Positions 6,970 through 11,442 of a DNA stretch of 13,393 bases are shown here, piece after piece; position 1 is the first letter of the stretch; each line of letters starts with the position of its first letter. The position numbers were made by a program, and so were the translations under genes. The stretch is taken from assembly GCA_902475515.1 (NCBI GenBank), contig CABSAB010000010.1, positions 1 through 13,393 of the forward strand, given 5' to 3'. Under the pieces are notes generated by a model that ran no database searches, had not been told where the DNA came from, and was given only the letters and a program-made list of their open reading frames with translations. Source of the DNA: an uncultured Eubacteriales bacterium. GTDB taxonomy: Bacteria; Bacillota; Clostridia; Oscillospirales; Oscillospiraceae.

Positions 6970-8498
6970 TGCCGCTCCTCCTTTCCCGTGCCGGCCGGCT
7001 GTGCAGAAGCGCCCAACGCGCAGGCCAGGACTTCCTCCCGGGTGAGCTCCGGCGTAATATCCAGCTGGGCAGTTTTATGCCCCTCAAAGATCGTAATAAC
7101 GCTGTCGCACACGCCCATGATCTCCTCGATCTCCGAGGAGACGACCACAATGGCCATGCCCTCCTTGGCAAGGTCCGAAAGCAGTCCGTAGATCTCGGAT
7201 TTGGACCCCACGTCAATGCCACGGGTGGGTTCGTCTACGATGAGGACCTTGGGGTTCATCATCAGCCATTTGGCAACCACGACTTTCTGCTGGTTGCCGC
7301 CGGACAGGTTCCCCACCAGCTGCCGCACAGAGGGCGTCTTGATGGAGATCGATTCCACATAGCGGTCCGCCGCGGTCCGCTGCACCCGGCGCTGGATGAC
7401 GCCGAGCTTCGAGAGCAGGGGCAGCCGCACCAGCGTCATATTCAGCAGGATCTGAAGCTTTAAGGCCAGGCCCTCTTTCTTTCGATCCTCCGTGCAAAAG
7501 CCCAACCCGGCCTTGATGGCCTCGGCAGGATTCCCGCCCCGGAGCTTTTTGCCGTCGATCCGGACCTCGCCGGAATTGTATTTATCCACGCCGAAGATGG
7601 CGCGCATAATCTCGCTTCGTCCGGCGCCAACCAGGCCGAAGAAGCCCACCACCTCGCCTTTTCGGACGGAGAAGGTGATATCCTCAAACACGCCTTTCCG
7701 GGTGAGATCCCGCACGTCCAGCATCACATCGCTGATCTCGGCAGGCTCCTTTAAGTACAGGTTTTGCAGGGGCCGGCCAATCATATTGGCAATGAGCTGT
7801 TCCTGGGTAAATTCGTCCTTGTCCTTGCTGACGATATTCTTGCCGTCCCGGATGACCGTGATCCGGTCCGACAGGTACAGCACCTCGTCCAGCTTATGAG
7901 AGATGTACACCACGGCGATCTGCTTGGCCGTGAGCTTTTTGATCACGCCGAACAAGGTCTCCGTTTCGGATTCGGACAGCGAGGAGGTGGGCTCATCCAT
8001 GATGATCACACGGGCACTGCGGGTCAATGCCCGGCCGATCTCCACCATCTGCTGCTGACCCACGGAAAGATCACCGGCAATGGCCTTGGGTGAAACATTC
8101 AGATCCAGCTCTGCCAGGATCTCTGCGGCCCGCCGGTAGAGGGTCTTATGGTCCACCAGGCCGCCCTTCATGGGCAGATTCCCGATGAACAGGTTTTTGG
8201 CAACATCCAGCTGCGGCGCAATGGACAGCTCCTGATAGACGCAGGACACACCGTTTTCGATGCCCTCCTGGGGACTTTTGAAAAACACCTCTTTGCCGTC
8301 GATCAGGTACCTGCCGCCGTCCCGCTCGTGAACGCCGGTGAGGACCTTGATGAGCGTGGATTTCCCCGCGCCGTTTTCTCCGCAGAGGGAATGCACTTCC
8401 CCCTGGCGGACGTCAAAGGATACGCCGTCCAGCGCCTTGACCCCTGGGAAATATTTCGTGATGCCTTCACACTGAATGATGGTTTTTGCGTCAGGCAA
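6966..8498 (-). CDS. Sugar-type (CUT2) ABC transporter ATP-binding protein, two fused NBDs (RbsA-like)
   Basis: A 510-residue double ATPase that energises import through the two permeases. NBD1 has Walker A G-E-N-G-A-G-K-S-T (40-48), Q-loop Y-Q-E (88-90), signature L-S-V-G-Q-Q-Q (144-150), Walker B I-I-M-D-E-P (165-170) and switch His H201. NBD2 has a degenerate Walker A, G-L-V-G-A-G-R-S-E (288-296), lacking the Lys and Ser/Thr, but an intact signature L-S-G-G-N-Q-Q (398-404) and Walker B V-L-I-V-D-E-P (418-424). This asymmetry is normal for RbsA/MglA/XylG-type proteins. The start is the TTG at 8498. There is no in-frame ATG near it, the ATG at 8512 is out of frame, and a GGGGGT run lies about seven bases upstream. 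It is the first gene of the operon, with a near-consensus promoter 63 bases ahead. The substrate cannot be assigned. Confidence 0.95.
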   Translation of the reverse strand: MPDAKTIIQCEGITKYFPGVKALDGVSFDVRQGEVHSLCGENGAGKSTLIKVLTGVHERDGGRYLIDGKEVFFKSPQEGIENGVSCVYQELSIAPQLDVAKNLFIGNLPMKGGLVDHKTLYRRAAEILAELDLNVSPKAIAGDLSVGQQQMVEIGRALTRSARVIIMDEPTSSLSESETETLFGVIKKLTAKQIAVVYISHKLDEVLYLSDRITVIRDGKNIVSKDKDEFTQEQLIANMIGRPLQNLYLKEPAEISDVMLDVRDLTRKGVFEDITFSVRKGEVVGFFGLVGAGRSEIMRAIFGVDKYNSGEVRIDGKKLRGGNPAEAIKAGLGFCTEDRKKEGLALKLQILLNMTLVRLPLLSKLGVIQRRVQRTAADRYVESISIKTPSVRQLVGNLSGGNQQKVVVAKWLMMNPKVLIVDEPTRGIDVGSKSEIYGLLSDLAKEGMAIVVVSSEIEEIMGVCDSVITIFEGHKTAQLDITPELTREEVLACALGASAQPAGTGKEERQ

Positions 8499-8524
8499 TT
8501 TGATACCCCCATTTCCTTTGTTTC

Positions 8525-8536
8525 GGCAAAATTGCC
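8525..8536. promoter_or_regulatory. Short dyad in the ABC operon leader, possible operator
   Basis: GGCAA-AA-TTGCC is a 12-base inverted repeat located between the predicted transcription start (about 8554) and the TTG start of the ATPase. A repressor site there would block the operon. It is short, and no cognate repressor gene (LacI or GntR) is adjacent, so this is only a candidate. Confidence 0.3.
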
Positions 8537-8560
8537 AAAACGCGCTTAAAATACGGGAAT

Positions 8561-8589
8561 ATTATAGTACAACCCGCTCGTCTTTTCAA
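8561..8589 (-). promoter_or_regulatory. Sigma-A promoter of the ABC importer operon
   Basis: On the minus strand TTGAAA (8589-8584), a 17-base spacer, then a perfect TATAAT (8566-8561). Transcription would start near 8554 and leave a leader of about 55 bases. This is the strongest housekeeping promoter in the window and makes the operon independent of the upstream dehydrogenase gene. Confidence 0.85.
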
Positions 8590-8606
8590 TAGTTTATTTA
8601 AGAAAT

Positions 8607-8641
8607 CGCAATATGTTCGTAATATTTTTTGTCCTATTGCG
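8607..8641. promoter_or_regulatory. Inverted repeat upstream of the ABC operon promoter
   Basis: CGCAATA (8607-8613) and TATTGCG (8635-8641) are perfect 7-base arms with a 21-base spacer. A second nested dyad AATAT-N7-ATATT lies at 8610-8626. The element sits just upstream of the -35 box of the ABC promoter and just past the stop of dehydrogenase 1, where activator sites occur. No U tract follows the right arm on either strand, so it does not look like an intrinsic terminator. Confidence 0.35.
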
Positions 8642-8670
8642 GAGCAAATCAACCATTGTGGAGCCTTGGT

Positions 8671-9432
8671 TCAAAGGCAGCGTCCGTTGTCCGTCACAAT
8701 GGCCTGTCCAGTGATGGCCTTTGCCCAATCGCTGGCCAGAAATAAGATCACATTTGCCTGATCCTCCGCCGCCGCAAAGGGGATGGACATGTCCATATGG
8801 CGCTCTGTGAGGGCCAGAAACTCCTTGTCGTACATGGCCTCCTCCCGGCCGTCCATCCGGGGGACCAATGTGGGGCCGGGGCAGACGGCGTTGCAGCGGA
8901 TGTCTGTTCCGGTGTACTGGAGCGCGATATTTTTGGTCATGGCAATGACGGCGGCTTTCGCGGCGGAGTAGCTGACCCCGGCGTTTCCATAGACCCCCGC
9001 GATGGCCGAGAGGTTGATGATGGAGCCGCTCCCCCGCTCCCGCATATGGGGCAGCGCCGCCCGGCAGAAATAGAGCACAGAGGACTGGTTCAGTGCGATC
9101 ATTTTGTCCCAGAACTCGTCGGAGCACTGCTCCGTGGTGGTGTGATGGTCTCCGTCTCCGGCGTTGTTCACCAGAATATTCAGCCGGCCAAACGTGTCTA
9201 TGACCTGCTGCACGGCGGCATTGCAGCAATCCGGATCTGTCACGTCTCCGGCGATGGGCAGGCATATGCCGCCCAGGCTGCGCAGTTCTTCGGCCTTTTC
9301 CTCCAGCACCTCCCGGCGCCGGGCAAAGATTGCCACCTTTGCGCCATGCTCCACAAATCGCTTTGCGGTGGCCGCGCCAATGCCGGAGCTGCCGCCGGTA
9401 ATCAGGGCTACCTTGTTTTCAAGCAGTTTCAT
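8671..9432 (-). CDS. Short-chain dehydrogenase/reductase 1 (classical SDR)
   Basis: A 253-residue, probably cytoplasmic NAD(P)-dependent oxidoreductase interconverting an alcohol and a ketone. Classical SDR features are all present: T-G-G-S-S-G-I-G (12-19) for the dinucleotide, D63-V in the adenine pocket, N-N-A-G (89-92), and the catalytic tetrad N115, S142, Y155, K159. After strand 2 the sequence reads F-A-R-R-R (36-40), with Arg where NAD-specific enzymes have Asp, so NADP(H) preference is inferred. C-N-A-V-C-P-G-P-T is the family's P-G motif. The C terminus ends abruptly after V-T-D-N-G-R-C-L. The ATG at 9432 has GGGAGG nine bases upstream. The gene is transcribed divergently from the LysR regulator, a classic regulator-target arrangement. 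Hydroxysteroid, sugar-alcohol and 3-oxoacyl substrates are all possible. Confidence 0.93.
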   Translation of the reverse strand: MKLLENKVALITGGSSGIGAATAKRFVEHGAKVAIFARRREVLEEKAEELRSLGGICLPIAGDVTDPDCCNAAVQQVIDTFGRLNILVNNAGDGDHHTTTEQCSDEFWDKMIALNQSSVLYFCRAALPHMRERGSGSIINLSAIAGVYGNAGVSYSAAKAAVIAMTKNIALQYTGTDIRCNAVCPGPTLVPRMDGREEAMYDKEFLALTERHMDMSIPFAAAEDQANVILFLASDWAKAITGQAIVTDNGRCL

Positions 9433-9450
9433 AGGATCTTGCCTCCCAAC

Positions 9451-9477
9451 GGTATAATATTTCAAGTTTACTATACC
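9451..9477. promoter_or_regulatory. Dyad GGTATA-N15-TATACC overlapping the SDR1 promoter
   Basis: GGTATA (9451-9456) and TATACC (9472-9477) are perfect inverted arms. The right arm overlaps the predicted -10 of SDR1 and the left arm lies downstream of its start site, so binding would repress SDR1. It falls within the divergent regulator-target spacer and is a candidate operator. Confidence 0.4.
9460..9475 (-). repeat. 16-base promoter element shared with the SDR2 promoter (SDR1 copy)
   Basis: Minus-strand TATAGTAAACTTGAAA beginning at the SDR1 -10, matching 10603-10618. The identical core AACTTGA lies outside the promoter hexamer, so the match is not explained by the -10 consensus alone. It lies inside the GGTATA-N15-TATACC dyad. 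Confidence 0.5.
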
Positions 9478-9499
9478 AGCACCGGCCGGGCTGTGTAAA
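9470..9499 (-). promoter_or_regulatory. Probable promoter of SDR1
   Basis: On the minus strand TTTACA (9499-9494), an 18-base GC-rich spacer containing CCCGGCCGG, then TATAGT (9475-9470). The start site would be near 9463, leaving a leader of about 31 bases. The match is moderate, as for a promoter that needs an activator. Confidence 0.55.
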
Positions 9500-9508
9500 A
9501 TGCATTTC

Positions 9509-9519
9509 ATACATAGTAT
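9509..9519. promoter_or_regulatory. ATAC-N3-GTAT dyad in the SDR1/LysR spacer
   Basis: A perfect short palindrome lies about 10 bases upstream of the SDR1 -35, between the divergent genes. LysR-type proteins bind AT-rich dyads of the ATAC/GTAT kind in such spacers. The sequence alone does not prove binding. Confidence 0.35.
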
Positions 9520-9568
9520 TATAACCTGAAGGAAATAGCATATTTTTGTAGCTCCCGGCACACAGCCG

Positions 9569-9597
9569 TTGCGCCTTCGCCGGAAATATGGTATCTT
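9569..9597 (+). promoter_or_regulatory. Candidate promoter of the LysR-type regulator gene
   Basis: TTGCGC (9569-9574), 17-base spacer, TATCTT (9592-9597). The start would be near 9604, just ahead of the GAGGAGGG ribosome binding site of the TTG-initiated gene. A modest match, suited to low-level regulator expression. Confidence 0.4.
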
Positions 9598-9631
9598 TAA
9601 TTTATATGCCACCGCAGAGGAGGGAACTTCA

Positions 9632-10561
9632 TTGGAGCTTTCACAACTGAAATATTTTGCCGCCGTGGCTCGGCTGGGCAACGTATCCAAAGCCGCCCAG
9701 GAGCTCTATGTAACGCAGCCGAATCTCAGCAAAAGCATCGCCCGGCTGGAGGAGGAATTGGGGGTCCCGCTGTTTGAGCACCGGAAGGGGAAGATCATTC
9801 TCAACGACTATGGCCGCTGCTTTCTCTCCAGCGTAAACCTGAGTCTGGGCGAGCTGGAAAACGGCATCCAGAGCATTCAGCGGATGTATGAATCCTCGCA
9901 GAACATCCTGGCCCTGGGCAGCTCCATTGACGATCTGCTGCCGGATGTGCTGCGGGACTTTGCGCCCATCCATCCGGAAATCGGCATCCGCCAGTTCGGC
10001 GGCTCCCCTGCGGAGCTGACAGAGCGGATGAACCGGCGGACGCTGGACCTGGCCGTCACCGCCCGGCCTGTGGGGGGCGATATCTTTGTATTTGAGGAGC
10101 TGGGCCGCAGCGAATTTGTGATTCTGGTCGGCCCGGATCATCCGCTGGCGGGGCAAACCTATGTGTCTGTCCGGGCGCTCTCCCGGGAGCGGCTCATCTG
10201 CGACCGTTCCCGCATGGATGCGGAGACCCTCACCGCCCTGTGCCGCCCCTACGGCTTTTCGCCGAATATCGTTTTTGAGGTGGAAAACAGCGGCCTGATC
10301 TATAGCCTCCTATCCAGCGGCCGGGGCGTGGCGTTCATGCCCATGGCCCAAATGCGGAAGATTCAACGGGAATACCCGGACAGCGGCATCCGCATGGTCC
10401 TGTTGGAGGATGCGGTGGAGCCTGCCCGCCTGGGGCTGCTCTATCGCCGGGATTATGACTGGTCTGCCGCCGCAAAAACCTTCGCCGCATTCCTGCGGAA
10501 GTGGCTGGAAACGGAGGCCGCGGAAGTGGCGGAGCTGAAAGATATAACTGTGAAAGCATAA
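9632..10561 (+). CDS. LysR-type transcriptional regulator
   Basis: A 309-residue protein of typical LysR length. The start is TTG at 9632, seven bases after GAGGAGGG (9617-9624), giving the family's usual opening M-E-L-S-Q-L-K-Y-F. The winged helix-turn-helix covers about residues 2-60: N-V-S-K-A-A-Q-E-L-Y-V-T-Q-P-N-L-S-K-S-I (17-36), then L-E-E-E-L-G-V-P-L-F. The co-inducer domain (roughly 88-300) has the periplasmic-binding-like strands around N-I-L-A-L-G-S-S, L-D-L-A-V-T-A-R-P, and G-R-G-V-A-F-M-P. It is divergent from SDR1 and precedes SDR2 and the OYE reductase, so it most likely senses a pathway compound and controls both flanking transcripts. An upstream in-frame reading to 9569 adds 21 residues but overlaps the promoter and lacks a ribosome binding site. 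Confidence 0.93.
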   Translation: MELSQLKYFAAVARLGNVSKAAQELYVTQPNLSKSIARLEEELGVPLFEHRKGKIILNDYGRCFLSSVNLSLGELENGIQSIQRMYESSQNILALGSSIDDLLPDVLRDFAPIHPEIGIRQFGGSPAELTERMNRRTLDLAVTARPVGGDIFVFEELGRSEFVILVGPDHPLAGQTYVSVRALSRERLICDRSRMDAETLTALCRPYGFSPNIVFEVENSGLIYSLLSSGRGVAFMPMAQMRKIQREYPDSGIRMVLLEDAVEPARLGLLYRRDYDWSAAAKTFAAFLRKWLETEAAEVAELKDITVKA

Positions 10562-10567
10562 CTTTCA
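10551..10567. promoter_or_regulatory. Dyad TGAAAG-N5-CTTTCA upstream of the SDR2 promoter
   Basis: Perfect 6-base arms (10551-10556 and 10562-10567) span the stop codon of the LysR gene and are centred about 56 bases before the predicted SDR2 start site. That is near where LysR-type recognition sites usually lie. A run of A follows, not T, so it is not a forward terminator. Confidence 0.35.
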
Positions 10568-10580
10568 GAAAAAAGGAATT

Positions 10581-10608
10581 TTGCGTTTTGATTAAACGGC
10601 GCTATAAT
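10581..10608 (+). promoter_or_regulatory. Promoter of the SDR2-OYE operon
   Basis: TTGCGT (10581-10586), 16-base spacer, perfect TATAAT (10603-10608), all in the 83-base gap after the LysR gene. Transcription would start near 10615, with AAGGAG (10630-10635) ahead of the ATG at 10645. It lets SDR2 and the reductase be expressed separately from the regulator. The bases from the -10 onward resemble the same region of the SDR1 promoter. Confidence 0.7.
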
Positions 10609-10618
10609 GAACTTGAGA
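10603..10618 (+). repeat. 16-base promoter element shared with the SDR1 promoter (SDR2 copy)
   Basis: Reads TATAATGAACTTGAGA. The minus-strand copy at 9475-9460 reads TATAGTAAACTTGAAA: 13 of 16 identical, and all three differences are A/G swaps. Both copies begin at the -10 hexamer, so they have the same position relative to transcription start. Confidence 0.5.
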
Positions 10619-10644
10619 AATCTATCAAAAAGGAGCGTTTTATT

Positions 10645-11430
10645 ATGCCAAAGGATATTCAGGGAAAAGTTGTCCTCATCACCGGCGGCGCCACCGGCAT
10701 GGGCAAGGCCGCAGCCAGGGAGTTTGCGTCCCTGGGAGCTAAGGTCATTGTGACCACCGGCCACAGTGTGGCAAAGGGCGAGGCCGTGGCGGAGGAGATC
10801 CGCAAAAGCGGCGGAGAGGCAATCTTCCTGCCCTGCGACATCTCCAGCGAGGAAAGCGTCAAAGCTTGCATCGACGCCATCGTAGAAAAATACGGCCGCC
10901 TGGACTGCGCCTTCAACAATGCCGGCGTAGGCCCTGACGGCGTAAACATGCCCTATGGCCCTCTGACCGAATGGAGCACGGAAAACTGGGACAAAGTCAT
11001 GAACACCAACCTCCGGGGCCTGTTCTTCTGCCTGAAGTACGAGCTCATGCAGATGCAGAAGCAGGGCAAGGGCAGCATCGTCAACACCGCCTCCATCGGC
11101 GGGCTGAAAATGGCCCCTGGCTTTGGCGCTTACGGCCCCAGCAAGGCCGGCGTCATCGCTCTGACCCGCACCGCCGCCATCGAAAACGCGAAAAACGGCA
11201 TCCGGGTCAACGTGGTATGCCCCGGTCCCACCACCGGCACCGAACTGATGGCCAACACCATGGCCACCAACCCCGAGGAGGAGGCCAATCTCAAGGCCCA
11301 TGTGATCCCCATGGGGAAACTGGGCACTGCGGAGGATGTGGCCCACGCCGTGGTATGGCTCAGCTCAGACTATGCCGGCCACACCACCGGGCAGGCCTTC
11401 TCCGTGGACGGCGGCATGCACATTTCCTGA
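10645..11430 (+). CDS. Short-chain dehydrogenase/reductase 2 (classical SDR)
   Basis: A 261-residue cytoplasmic alcohol/ketone oxidoreductase. It carries T-G-G-A-T-G-M-G (13-20), C-D-I near 64-66, N-N-A-G (91-94), and the catalytic tetrad N122, S150, Y163, K167. V-V-C-P-G-P-T-T-G and the C-terminal G-Q-A-F-S-V-D-G-G-M are typical. The cofactor-selecting position after strand 2 reads T-T-G-H (37-40), without the Asp of NAD-specific enzymes, so NADP(H) is somewhat more likely. Compared with SDR1 it has an insertion around residues 95-110 (G-P-D-G-V-N-M-P-Y-G-P-L), in the substrate-lid area, so the two are not duplicates. The ATG at 10645 has AAGGAG nine bases upstream. The OYE-type reductase starts 12 bases after its stop, so a shared pathway (ketone/alcohol step plus enone reduction) is inferred. 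Confidence 0.93.
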   Translation: MPKDIQGKVVLITGGATGMGKAAAREFASLGAKVIVTTGHSVAKGEAVAEEIRKSGGEAIFLPCDISSEESVKACIDAIVEKYGRLDCAFNNAGVGPDGVNMPYGPLTEWSTENWDKVMNTNLRGLFFCLKYELMQMQKQGKGSIVNTASIGGLKMAPGFGAYGPSKAGVIALTRTAAIENAKNGIRVNVVCPGPTTGTELMANTMATNPEEEANLKAHVIPMGKLGTAEDVAHAVVWLSSDYAGHTTGQAFSVDGGMHIS

Positions 11431-11442
11431 GGAGGCGGCAAC

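Noticed and set aside
8510..8512. ATG upstream of the ABC ATPase as its start
   Set aside because: It is out of frame with the ATPase; only the TTG at 8498 gives the expected N terminus.
9569..9631. N-terminal extension of the LysR regulator
   Set aside because: It would add 21 atypical residues and lacks a ribosome binding site, while the TTG at 9632 has GAGGAGGG and gives the usual LysR opening.
10535..10568. CTGAAAG/CTTTCAG stem as a LysR terminator
   Set aside because: The loop is about 20 bases and it is followed by A residues, not a T tract. The shorter dyad 10551-10567 is more consistent with a protein-binding site.
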